From Xylanibacter muris (lineage in GTDB: Bacteria > Bacteroidota > Bacteroidia > Bacteroidales > Bacteroidaceae): DNA of 64,000 nucleotides. Positions 44,801 through 53,015 of this stretch are shown here, one piece after another. Where the stretch lies: contig NZ_JABKKF010000002.1 of the NCBI RefSeq assembly GCF_013166605.1, positions 421,996 to 485,995 of the forward strand, in the 5' to 3' direction. Under the pieces are notes generated by a model. The model was given only the letters and a program-made list of their open reading frames with translations, was not told the DNA's origin and did not search any database. Each line of letters opens with the position of its first letter. Positions within the stretch are counted from its first letter, which is position 1. Both the position numbers and the translations under genes were made by a program.

Positions 44801-45046
44801 TTTTTTTGAAATCTATTTACATCTTGGGATATATATATAATTCTCTTTCAATGAATGGCATGTTCATCGTCAATGAATGGCATGTTCATCAAGCGTGAAT
44901 GGCCTGTTCTCTGTTGATGAATAGGCCATTCATTTTTAGCATACTTTTGATGGTTGATAAGATGCTGTGTATCAGGTGTTTATGAGATTGAGAAAAATGG
45001 GGGGGGGAATCTTACTGATGATATTGTGTGAATTTTTATTACATAT
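44801..45046 (+). repeat. Dispersed intergenic element, copy 2, with four 22-bp-spaced units
   Basis: This 246-bp element is homologous to 24184-24425 and in opposite chromosomal orientation. The left end (44801-44822, core GAAATCTATTTACAT) and the right end TGAATTTTTATTACATAT (45029-45046) are identical to copy 1. The two ends are themselves weak direct repeats (12 of 16 bases). Four units GAA-N7-TTC lie at 44853-44865, 44875-44887, 44897-44909 and 44919-44931. The unit spacing is exactly 22 bp and the array begins 52 bp from the left end, as in copy 1. It sits between convergent genes, so it is not simply a promoter. No open reading frame is evident. Confidence 0.9.
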
Positions 45047-45194
45047 TTAACGTGCGCATATATGTTTCAGTCGGGACGGATGCTGCAAGGAGACTTTTTT
45101 TGCCGGATGTCCGTATTGTCTGTAATGATGAAATAGGCGAGGTGGATATTTCATTGTGTCATTTGTATGTGTACACGTTGTATGGGATAAAATA

Positions 45195-45240
45195 AAGAAG
45201 AGGATGCGTATTTAATAAATACCGGCATCCTCTTCTTTTA
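45195..45240. terminator. Terminator downstream of the 59-residue membrane protein
   Basis: AAGAAGAGGATGC at 45195-45207 pairs with GCATCCTCTTCTT at 45225-45237 (13 bp). T-rich tails are present on both strands. It lies 28 bp past the stop of the small minus-strand gene. Confidence 0.8.
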
Positions 45241-45267
45241 TAATTAACAATTGTCCAAACGTATTTT

Positions 45268-45447
45268 TTAATTTGTATATACTATTATTACAGCTATTCC
45301 CATTAGGATCGCTATGATAGCCATGGTATAGAATAATACTTTTGAGATGATTTTTCTCCGTCTGATAGCATTTAGACTATCGCGTTTGAACCTTGAGGCG
45401 TCATCATGTCTGTGACGATGGTGACGGTGTTTGCTATTGTCTCTCAT
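45268..45447 (-). CDS. Small histidine-rich membrane protein, 59 residues
   Basis: An ATG at 45447 (complement) opens a 59-codon frame ending in TAA at 45268. The N terminus is strikingly basic with many histidines (KHRHHRHRHDDASRFKR), followed by RRRKIISK and a single hydrophobic helix VLFYTMAIIAILMGIAVIIV. It has a -7 box upstream at 45490 and a terminator downstream, which supports a real gene. I recall similar short proteins with a HRHH-DDASRFKR start in Bacteroides genomes, without known function. The histidines could bind metal, but that is speculation. Confidence 0.75.
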   Translation of the reverse strand: MRDNSKHRHHRHRHDDASRFKRDSLNAIRRRKIISKVLFYTMAIIAILMGIAVIIVYTN

Positions 45448-45489
45448 ATAATAAACTACAAATAAAAATCGCTATGCTTATACCGATTA

Positions 45490-45497
45490 CAAAATTA
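45490..45497 (-). promoter_or_regulatory. -7 box of the 59-residue membrane protein
   Basis: The minus strand reads TAatTTTG (complement CAAAATTA at 45490-45497), 43 bp before the start codon at 45447. The -33 region is weak. Confidence 0.55.
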
Positions 45498-45705
45498 CTA
45501 ATTTTTTCCCGTATTGCAGGTGGGTTATTGCAAGTTTTTTCATGTTGAAAGTAAAAAATGCATTAAAATACGTTCATAAATGTGATTCTATTATGAGAAT
45601 GTCATGAAAACAGCGGGAGTGTTTTTTATGTATGGCTGTTACCGTTTGTTTTGAATCATTTTATATGGAGTATGTTTTTCCGTTATTGCAAGGTCAAGGC
45701 CAAAT

Positions 45706-45745
45706 AAAGAGGGCAGGCCTCGTTTCTTTGAGCCTGCCCTTCGTA
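45706..45745 (-). terminator. Terminator of the RGAE-GH106 operon
   Basis: AGGGCAGGC at 45710-45718 pairs with GCCTGCCCT at 45732-45740, and on the minus strand the stem is followed by CTTTATTTGG. It is 27 bp past the GH106 stop. Confidence 0.75.
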
Positions 45746-45766
45746 TTGCTTTAAAAGAAGAAATCT

Positions 45767-48442
45767 TCAGCGTGCATCTATGATTTTATGTAAGGTGACA
45801 TTGGAATTCAGTCCGCTTTCCACTGGTTTCCATTGGTCATATTTTGTTTTCTTGTACTTTATGTCTACAATATTTATTTCGTTGAACTTTCTCCATTCTA
45901 TGCCTTTTCTGTCCATGGCGGCAATACGGTTTGCCGGGAGGTTGGTCACTTCTATTTTTATTTCATTGTCACCGGCCTTGAAAGCGTTCCGGCATTCCAG
46001 TGTGAATGGAACAGACCATGCGCATCCGATAAACTTCCCGTTTATGTATACTCTTGCGCTTTCCCTGACATCGCCCAAGTCCATCATCCAGTTTGCGGCG
46101 GCATCTTGTTTGTTCATCTTGATTTTAGTTGTATACACTCCGGTGCCCATTGTTTCTTTCACGTTGTCATCGTCAAGTGTTTCCCATGTTCTGACGGAGT
46201 CGAGAGTCCATGTTTTCGTCACCTCAGGAGCAGAGTTTATAAAACTCAGGTTCCATTTTCCGTCAAGTGTGCGCGTGTCTTCAGGGGCTTTCGACACTGT
46301 GCCTCTTGGCTTACATCCGTTCTGGCAGTTGGCGGTGTTTTGGCAACTGCTGTTGTGTGGAATCAGGTTGTCGAATGTCTGCAGTATCATCGACTCACCA
46401 CTTCTGAGGTTTATCTTTATACCGTTATTATCGAATTCAGCCTTGTATCTTTCACCGTTTAACGGGTTGAACCATCTTGCATCCTTCATGTCAACGCTCA
46501 GCGGTATTGTGGCGTTTATATCCTCCGGTGTAAGGTTGGCAATGAAATAATGATATCCGGTACTGTTCTTTCTTCTTATCATTTTAAGCCCGTAGCGGCT
46601 CTTCATCATTTCCGGTTTGGCGGCAGATGCCATTTCCGCCGGCCTTATCCCATATATGATCTTGGCTCCCTGTGATTTCAGGCTGTTTATGTGAGCCTTC
46701 ACATTATCCGGCATGTTTCCGCTTCCGGGAATTATAAGTGCCTTGTATCTTGTTCCGGCAGCGGTCTGTAGCATACCGTCTGTGAATGTTGTTCCAAGAA
46801 TATACTTTTCACTTATATAGTCGCAGTCAAATCCCTCCTTGTCTATCTCTATTATGCTCTTGATAAACTCCGGAGCCTTTTTGTCCATAGAGTGTATGGC
46901 AAACATCATCAGCAGGGACTTTTCACCTTGCCCGCTTCTTGCGGCCCACATGTCACGTACAGGCAGCATTACAAGGAAGTCGTTGTCGGGCTGTCCGAAC
47001 TGCAGGAAACTCTGGCATCTTTCTATATACTTCATGAAGTAGGGCGCGTCGCGCCAGATGCTGTTCGTCGGGCTCATGTCTATTGAAGCATAGAATTTCC
47101 ATCCCGGCCATTGGTCGTTTTTCGGTGAGTATGTCGTTCCATGGAAGTAGATGTTGTTCACTCCGCAGCAGAACATCAGGTCAAGATCCGGCTTGCATTG
47201 TGACAATGATGTCCGGAAGTGTTCGGTAAGCCATGTGAATGTCTCGCTGCTTGTGAATGGCTTGCCGTTGATGTGTGCGGCAGACGATGCGTATTTGAGC
47301 ATAGACACGTCGCTGTCGTTCTTTCTTGTAAAGCTTGTGTCCCTTCTCAATCCTTTGATGCCGAACTCAGACAAGCCGAATCCCTCAATTTCGGGAATAT
47401 CTACCGCAGAGTAAATGTCGATGAGGTTGGCTGGTGAGCCGTGCGACTGGTTTCTTGTCTTTGCACCATGTTTGTGTGCCCATGCCGTCCACTGTTCCAC
47501 GAAGTTCTCAAGAAGCAGTTCCCCAAGTGTCTCCCTGTAGTCAACAAGAGTCTTGTTTCCTTTTTCCGCTTTCTTTCCAAGTAGTTCGGGAAGGTGTTCT
47601 TCCAATTTATAGCCCCTTCTTTTCTCGAACTCTTCAAACAGTGTCGGGGTCCAGTTCGCCTGATACACTTCATAAGAATCATTGAAGAAAGTATGAGGGT
47701 ATGGGGTCTTTGTGTCAGCAAAGGCTTTTTCGAATCGGGCCAGATAGTTCGTCACGGCTTTTTTGTCGAAATGGTCGATCACGTATCCTTGTCCTCCAGG
47801 TGCGGCTCTTTTTACCTGTTGTCTTGTTCTTGAACAGTATGCAGCTATTATTTTATAGTTGGTTTTCTTATCTGCTTTTTTCCATATCACCCTTCCGTCT
47901 TCTGTCGCAAGGTCGGTAAGGTCTGTGCATCCCCCGTCATAATAGGCCATCAGTCTGCTAAGCTTGGCAAACTTTTTCTCTTTTTCGTCTTTTATGCTGA
48001 TGTCTGTTCCGCTACGCAATTCCTTGCCGGTAGCATCGGCCTCAACGCATACAAGTTTTGCGGCAGCCTCTTCTATCGTAACATCGGGACCACCGAACGG
48101 CCATCCTGTACCGGTATTCATATCTATAAGAATATTGTTCCTGGCACCTTCGCTTTCTACAAATCTCAAGGCATTCATCCATGGTGCGGAAAGAAACTCC
48201 AGTTCGTTTGCGCTATTTCCTTTCACACCGTATATCGGTGTTATTTCAAGGGCACCGATGCCGGTTCGTGCATATTCTTCCATGTTCCATTGAAGGTCTG
48301 CGTTGTTTACTGCAGAGCCAAGCCACCACCATCTGGCTCCTGGTTTTGCCTCAGGTAATGGAGCAGGCCAATTCTGTGCCGTAGCACTTCCGGCAATAAG
48401 CATCATTGCCATTAGTGTCTTTATTCTGTTGTTATATTTCAT
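45767..48442 (-). CDS. Secreted GH106 alpha-L-rhamnosidase
   Basis: This 891-residue enzyme has a signal peptide (TLMAMMLIAGSATAQ) and the GH106 opening GARWWWLGSAVNNADLQWNMEEY (ARWWWLGSAVN), followed by LEITPIYG and the long barrel region. Residues 730-880 form a galactose-binding-like sandwich (MMDLGDVRESARVYINGKFIG, shown as VRESARVYINGKFIG). GH106 enzymes release terminal rhamnose, often from rhamnogalacturonan in pectin. It is downstream of the acetylesterase gene (62-bp gap) in one operon, which fits sequential removal of acetyl groups and rhamnose. Exact linkage is inference. Confidence 0.9.
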   Translation of the reverse strand: MKYNNRIKTLMAMMLIAGSATAQNWPAPLPEAKPGARWWWLGSAVNNADLQWNMEEYARTGIGALEITPIYGVKGNSANELEFLSAPWMNALRFVESEGARNNILIDMNTGTGWPFGGPDVTIEEAAAKLVCVEADATGKELRSGTDISIKDEKEKKFAKLSRLMAYYDGGCTDLTDLATEDGRVIWKKADKKTNYKIIAAYCSRTRQQVKRAAPGGQGYVIDHFDKKAVTNYLARFEKAFADTKTPYPHTFFNDSYEVYQANWTPTLFEEFEKRRGYKLEEHLPELLGKKAEKGNKTLVDYRETLGELLLENFVEQWTAWAHKHGAKTRNQSHGSPANLIDIYSAVDIPEIEGFGLSEFGIKGLRRDTSFTRKNDSDVSMLKYASSAAHINGKPFTSSETFTWLTEHFRTSLSQCKPDLDLMFCCGVNNIYFHGTTYSPKNDQWPGWKFYASIDMSPTNSIWRDAPYFMKYIERCQSFLQFGQPDNDFLVMLPVRDMWAARSGQGEKSLLMMFAIHSMDKKAPEFIKSIIEIDKEGFDCDYISEKYILGTTFTDGMLQTAAGTRYKALIIPGSGNMPDNVKAHINSLKSQGAKIIYGIRPAEMASAAKPEMMKSRYGLKMIRRKNSTGYHYFIANLTPEDINATIPLSVDMKDARWFNPLNGERYKAEFDNNGIKINLRSGESMILQTFDNLIPHNSSCQNTANCQNGCKPRGTVSKAPEDTRTLDGKWNLSFINSAPEVTKTWTLDSVRTWETLDDDNVKETMGTGVYTTKIKMNKQDAAANWMMDLGDVRESARVYINGKFIGCAWSVPFTLECRNAFKAGDNEIKIEVTNLPANRIAAMDRKGIEWRKFNEINIVDIKYKKTKYDQWKPVESGLNSNVTLHKIIDAR

Positions 48443-48504
48443 TCTTGTCTGTTTTGTATTTGTTTAATAATCGATAGTATTGATACTTCTTTAAGTAGAT
48501 GCAA

Positions 48505-49743
48505 TCAGTTGCCGTCGGGTTTAATCAGGTTTGCATTCTTTGCCGGTGCCCATTTGAATGTTTTCCAGTCGTCGGGTTTCTTCGGGTCGTAGTCTTTGAA
48601 GTCTGGCCTTAAATCTTTCAGCAATGGCAGGTTAAGCTTTTTCATACCCATAACAACCATTTTCGCAACCTCGTATGCACCGAAAGTATTGAAATGTGTG
48701 TTGTCTGCAAGTTCTTTTTCTTGTCCTGGGAATGTATTTGCAGGATAGTGTACGAGGGTGCGCTTGCTATCCTCATATCCAAGGGTCTCGAACAGTTCTC
48801 TTGTCATTTGGTGAAGGTCTATTACCGGCACATTTTCCCTTCTTGCTACGTCTTCCATTGCTGCCGGATAATCACCGTGGGTTTCTTTTATAATTTTGTT
48901 ATTGTTTTCGAAAGCCCTCCTCTGTGTGGGAGTGCAGAAAATGATGGTGGCACCTTTAGACCTTACTTTGTCGATGAAGATTTTCAAATTATGCTGGAAG
49001 TTATACCATGCTCCCGAGCCCGGGGATTTTTCTTTTTGGTCGTTGTGTCCGAATTCACAAATGACATAGTCTCCTTTTTTTAATGTAGTCATAATTTTGT
49101 CCAAACGGTTTTGGGCAAGGAAAGAACCTGCCGTCAAACCGCTTTCCGCATGGTTGGATATTGCAATGTTGCCATTAAACCATCTTGTGATCATTTGTCC
49201 CCAACTTGCCCATGGCTCGTTGTTCTGGTCCACTACCGTTGAGTTTCCACATAAATATACTGTAGGACAGTTGTCGTCTTTCTCTATATGTATACTTTGA
49301 ACGGCAGGTGCGGAACCGTTGAACTCAAGTGTCAGCTTATCATCCCAATTAAGATAGTCTTTTTCTCTTGTCTTGATTCTTACCCTTTTGGTGTCGTCGA
49401 TTTTCGGTGAACGTTTGTTTACCACAAACTCATAAGTTTCGGTCTGCCCTTTCTTTGTGTTTGCATTTTCCACCATAAGCCTTCTGCCTTCTGCTCTTAC
49501 GGTAGTGTTTCCTGCTTTTTTCTTAGACCCTAAAACAACTTTTACTTTATAGTTTCCATCGGGTACTTTTACTGAGAAATAGAATGGTTCGTTTGATTTT
49601 TTTCCCGGAGCAGGCAATAAGTCATAGCCGTATCCGGCGGCATCGTTGTATACCGGCAACTCTTTGGTCATGTCGTAATCGAATGTTTGTGCATTAGCTG
49701 CCAACGGCATTGTCAATGCCATGATACATAGAATTTTTTTCAT
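48505..49743 (-). CDS. Rhamnogalacturonan acetylesterase-like SGNH esterase (CE12)
   Basis: This 412-residue secreted esterase has a signal peptide MKKILCIMALTMPLAANA. Residues 25-155 form a beta-sandwich N-terminal domain. The SGNH hydrolase follows with block I VYLCGNSTVVDQ (nucleophile Ser168), block II HAESG near 198, block III CEFGHNDQK near 230, and block V DNTHFN (Asp347, His350). The family removes acetyl groups from rhamnogalacturonan, exposing it to rhamnosidases such as the GH106 encoded next. It is the first gene of the operon and has an excellent promoter. Confidence 0.92.
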   Translation of the reverse strand: MKKILCIMALTMPLAANAQTFDYDMTKELPVYNDAAGYGYDLLPAPGKKSNEPFYFSVKVPDGNYKVKVVLGSKKKAGNTTVRAEGRRLMVENANTKKGQTETYEFVVNKRSPKIDDTKRVRIKTREKDYLNWDDKLTLEFNGSAPAVQSIHIEKDDNCPTVYLCGNSTVVDQNNEPWASWGQMITRWFNGNIAISNHAESGLTAGSFLAQNRLDKIMTTLKKGDYVICEFGHNDQKEKSPGSGAWYNFQHNLKIFIDKVRSKGATIIFCTPTQRRAFENNNKIIKETHGDYPAAMEDVARRENVPVIDLHQMTRELFETLGYEDSKRTLVHYPANTFPGQEKELADNTHFNTFGAYEVAKMVVMGMKKLNLPLLKDLRPDFKDYDPKKPDDWKTFKWAPAKNANLIKPDGN

Positions 49744-49831
49744 TGTTTAGTTGTTTTTAGTTTTATTGATTATTGTCGTATTTCCATCAAATGGTGTCAC
49801 TTCCGTTCTATATGTCTTTGTTTTTCATTTG

Positions 49832-49862
49832 CAAATGTACTGTTAAATATTCAATAAACAAA
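49832..49862 (-). promoter_or_regulatory. Promoter of the RGAE-GH106 operon
   Basis: On the minus strand TTTG (complement at 49859-49862), a 19-bp spacer, then TAcaTTTG (complement at 49832-49839). This matches the Bacteroidota consensus exactly. The leader to the RGAE start codon is about 80 bases. Confidence 0.8.
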
Positions 49863-49965
49863 ATAACCTACGGACAAATTTGCCTGAAGCGGCATAAATG
49901 TCGTAGGTGATATATTTAAAAAGAAATCAATGGACAAAACATTTTGCCATGCTTTTATTCTGCTG

Positions 49966-50361
49966 TTATTTCTTTTCGTAGTCTTTTTTTGTCACAATGG
50001 TATTGAACAGTATTTCTTTTGGATTTTTCTTTGACCTGTAGGTGTATTCAAAAGAATATCCGTTTTCTTTATAGATAAGTGAGGACGTGGAGTTTCTGAT
50101 TTCCTTGACAAGTAATTCTCTTGGGTTTGCCTTGGATATCAGACTGGCATTGTCTGCCATTCCGGATAATGTGTAATGATAATGTATCGTATGTGTTTTC
50201 CTGTCAAATGTTATACTATCTATGAAAGTGTTCTCGGCAATTTCTGCAGGACATTTCTTTTTCGTGTATTCTTTGAGTTCTTTTTCGCAGCGGTCTTCGA
50301 GTGACTCCTGGCAGGAGGGGAACAGACACATTGCCGCAATAATTAATACTAAATTCTTCAT
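49966..50361 (-). CDS. Hypothetical lipoprotein
   Basis: This 131-residue protein has a lipoprotein signal (LVLIIAAMCLFPSCQE). The mature part is charged: a short helix (EDRCEKELKEYTKKKCP), two beta strands with DSITFDRKTHTIHYHYTLSG (KTHTIHYHYTLSG), a helix, and the final strands YSFEYTYRSKKNPKEI. Two cysteines in the mature helix could form a disulfide. I do not recognise a family. A -7 like TAttTTTG lies at 50396-50403 (complement). It is divergent from lepA. Confidence 0.7.
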   Translation of the reverse strand: MKNLVLIIAAMCLFPSCQESLEDRCEKELKEYTKKKCPAEIAENTFIDSITFDRKTHTIHYHYTLSGMADNASLISKANPRELLVKEIRNSTSSLIYKENGYSFEYTYRSKKNPKEILFNTIVTKKDYEKK

Positions 50362-50489
50362 TATGACTTAATGCTTGATAATATAAAACAGGTTGCAAAA
50401 ATACAAAAAGAATTTATTAATTCCTAAGAAATGAGACTGAAAATCACTTGATGTATATCAAATATCTATGAAGATATATCTTATTTCAC

Positions 50490-50520
50490 TTTGCATTATG
50501 TCTTATTTTTTATATCTTTG
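50490..50520 (+). promoter_or_regulatory. Promoter of lepA
   Basis: TTTG at 50490-50493, a 19-bp spacer, then TAtcTTTG at 50513-50520 form an exact Bacteroidota promoter 24 bp before the lepA ATG at 50544. The very short leader helps choose that ATG. Confidence 0.8.
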
Positions 50521-50543
50521 CACTGTAAATCAAAGTGAATATA

Positions 50544-52325
50544 ATGAATCATATAAGAAATTTCTGCATAATAGCACATATAGACCATGGAAAGTCGACA
50601 TTGGCGGACAGGTTGCTGGAATATACAAAGACTATACAGGTAACGGAAGGCCAGATGCTTGATAACATGGATTTGGAGCGTGAGCGCGGCATAACAATAA
50701 AAAGCCATGCCATTCAGATGGAATATATGTATAATGGTGAGAATTATATTCTGAATCTCATTGACACGCCCGGACATGTGGATTTCTCGTATGAGGTGTC
50801 TCGAAGCATTGCAGCCTGCGAGGGGGCGTTGCTCGTGGTTGATGCCACACAGGGAGTTCAGGCTCAGACGATATCAAACCTTTATATGGCGATAGACCAT
50901 AATCTTGAGATTATACCCGTTATCAATAAGATTGATATGCCAAGTGCCATGCCTGATGAGGTGGAAGACGAGATTATTGACCTTATTGGCTGTGAGCGTT
51001 CGGATATAATCCGTGCCAGTGGAAAAACCGGGGAGGGTGTTGAGGATATTCTCAATGCCGTTGTCGCGAGGATACCGCATCCGCAGGGAGATGAAAGGGC
51101 TCCGTTGCAGGCTTTGATTTTTGATTCGGTATTTAATTCTTTCCGTGGCATAATAGCATATTTTAAAATAGAGAACGGTACTATACGGAAAGGGGACAAG
51201 GTCAAGTTCTTCAATACCGGCATGGAGTATGTGGCAGATGAAGTGGGGGTTCTTAAGATGGATATGATACCCTGTGGAGAGTTGTCGACAGGAAATGTCG
51301 GATATATAATAAGCGGTATAAAAGACAGTAAGGAAGTGAAGGTAGGTGATACTATCACACATGTGGCACGGCCATGCGAAAAAGCTATCGAGGGCTTTCA
51401 GGAGGTTAAGCCGATGGTGTTTGCCGGTGTCTATCCCATAGATCCGTCAGAGTATGAGAATCTTCGCGCTTCTTTGGAAAAGCTTCAATTGAACGATGCG
51501 TCGCTGACATTCTCACCGGAGTCGTCGATAGCTCTTGGCTTCGGATTCCGTTGCGGTTTCCTGGGATTATTGCACATGGAGATTGTACAGGAGCGTTTGG
51601 ACCGCGAGTTCAACATGGATGTGATAACTACGGTTCCTAATGTTTCGTATATGTGCTATGACAAACAAGGCGGTGAAAAAGAAGTGCATAACCCGTCCGG
51701 CCTTCCGGAGCAGACGATGATAGACCATATAGAGGAACCTTATATACGCGCATCAATAATTACTGCCGCCGATTATATCGGGCCTATAATGACATTATGC
51801 CTCGACAAGCGTGGTGAACTTATAGACCAACAGTATGTAAGCGGTAACCGTGTTGAGTTGCATTTCATGCTGCCGTTAGGCGAGATCGTCATTGATTTCT
51901 ATGATAAGCTGAAGAGCATATCAAAAGGATATGCATCATTTGATTATCATATAGACTGTTTCCGTCCGTCAAAACTTGCAAAGCTGGATATTCTGTTGAA
52001 CGGTGAACCGGTGGATGCCTTGTCCACGCTTACACATCAGGATAACGCAGTCGTATTTGGCAGAAGGATGTGTGAGAAACTTAAAGAGCTGATTCCACGG
52101 CAGCAATTCGACATAGCCATTCAGGCGGCCATAGGGGCAAAGATTGTTGCGCGTGAAACTATTAAGTGTGTTCGTAAGGATGTTACGGCAAAATGCTATG
52201 GAGGTGATGTAAGCCGTAAGCGCAAACTCCTTGAAAAGCAGAAGAAAGGAAAGAAGCGCATGAAGCAGATTGGAAACGTGGAGGTTCCGCAAAAGGCATT
52301 CCTCGCTGTATTGAAACTTGACTGA
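50544..52325 (+). CDS. lepA: Elongation factor 4 (LepA)
   Basis: This 593-residue ribosomal GTPase can back-translocate stalled ribosomes. G-domain motifs: AHIDHGKST (P-loop), RGITIKSH (switch I), DTPGHVDF (switch II), NKIDMPSA and the SGKTGEG region. Domains II, III and V follow, and the LepA-specific C-terminal domain ends in the basic [18 protein letters not shown] ([14 protein letters not shown]). A GTG at 50535 is possible but the ATG at 50544 matches family starts. Confidence 0.97.
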   Translation: MNHIRNFCIIAHIDHGKSTLADRLLEYTKTIQVTEGQMLDNMDLERERGITIKSHAIQMEYMYNGENYILNLIDTPGHVDFSYEVSRSIAACEGALLVVDATQGVQAQTISNLYMAIDHNLEIIPVINKIDMPSAMPDEVEDEIIDLIGCERSDIIRASGKTGEGVEDILNAVVARIPHPQGDERAPLQALIFDSVFNSFRGIIAYFKIENGTIRKGDKVKFFNTGMEYVADEVGVLKMDMIPCGELSTGNVGYIISGIKDSKEVKVGDTITHVARPCEKAIEGFQEVKPMVFAGVYPIDPSEYENLRASLEKLQLNDASLTFSPESSIALGFGFRCGFLGLLHMEIVQERLDREFNMDVITTVPNVSYMCYDKQGGEKEVHNPSGLPEQTMIDHIEEPYIRASIITAADYIGPIMTLCLDKRGELIDQQYVSGNRVELHFMLPLGEIVIDFYDKLKSISKGYASFDYHIDCFRPSKLAKLDILLNGEPVDALSTLTHQDNAVVFGRRMCEKLKELIPRQQFDIAIQAAIGAKIVARETIKCVRKDVTAKCYGGDVSRKRKLLEKQKKGKKRMKQIGNVEVPQKAFLAVLKLD

Positions 52326-52356
52326 TAATTGAAATAACTAAAATCCCATTTATAAA

Positions 52357-52953
52357 ATGCCTAACATTGCAATTTCAACAAGAGATGTTGCCAGAGAACT
52401 GGCACGCCGTTACAGCACAATGACTCATGAGGAGTTGGATGTGTTGGAGAATTTACTTATACCGATGCGTTTTCAGAAAGGAGAAATCATTCTGAAGGCA
52501 GGAGATACGTGTACGTGTATATATTGGATTGTGAAAGGAATGGTAAGGCAGTTTTATTATAAGAACGGCAAGGAACTTACAGAACACATGGCTACAGAGA
52601 ATAATATTGTGATGTGTATAGAGAGCTTGTTCAAGGAAGAGCCTACGTGTCTTCAGATAATGGCTCTTGAGCCGACATTGCTGTTTATAATGCCGCGTAA
52701 GATGTTGGAGCAGGTCGCGATGAGAAGTGTGAACATTCAGATATTATATAGAAAGATACTGGAGGAGTCCTTGATACAAAGTCAGATACATGCTGATATG
52801 CTTAGGTTTGAGACTGCTCATGACAGATATGCGAAATTGGTAAAGCGTCAGCCACAATTGGTACTTCGTGCACCATTAGTGTATATTGCAAGTTATCTTC
52901 AGATGACACCCGAAACGTTGAGCCGTGTCAGGAATGCCTCCGCACAGGATTGA
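52357..52953 (+). CDS. Crp/Fnr-family transcriptional regulator
   Basis: This 198-residue protein has an N-terminal cyclic-nucleotide-binding-like beta roll (RFQKGEIILKAGDTC near 40 and WIVKGMVRQFYY near 62) and a C-terminal winged helix with the recognition part LQMTPETLSRVRNA near 181. No cysteine cluster of the Fnr type is seen, and the ligand is unknown. It starts 31 bp after lepA with no clear promoter of its own, so it may be read from lepA. Confidence 0.88.
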   Translation: MPNIAISTRDVARELARRYSTMTHEELDVLENLLIPMRFQKGEIILKAGDTCTCIYWIVKGMVRQFYYKNGKELTEHMATENNIVMCIESLFKEEPTCLQIMALEPTLLFIMPRKMLEQVAMRSVNIQILYRKILEESLIQSQIHADMLRFETAHDRYAKLVKRQPQLVLRAPLVYIASYLQMTPETLSRVRNASAQD

Positions 52954-53015
52954 ACAAATGGTCTTGTAAGTAATCTACGGATGTTTTTCATTATAATGAA
53001 TCGGAAAAAGATTGT

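Larger units (their letters stand above)
44700..45267. other. Intergenic region after GH43
   Basis: This 568-bp gap is between the plus-strand GH43 stop and the minus-strand small gene stop. It contains the GH43 terminator (44727), a copy of the 22-bp-periodic repeat element (44801-45046) with a run of nine G at 44999-45007, and the terminator of the small gene (45195). I see no gene in the remaining bases. Confidence 0.75.
45448..45766. other. Intergenic region upstream of the small membrane protein
   Basis: This 319-bp gap is AT-rich. It contains the -7 box of the small gene at 45490-45497 (minus strand) and the terminator of the GH106 operon at 45706-45745. No further gene or structure is apparent between about 45520 and 45700. 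Confidence 0.7.
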
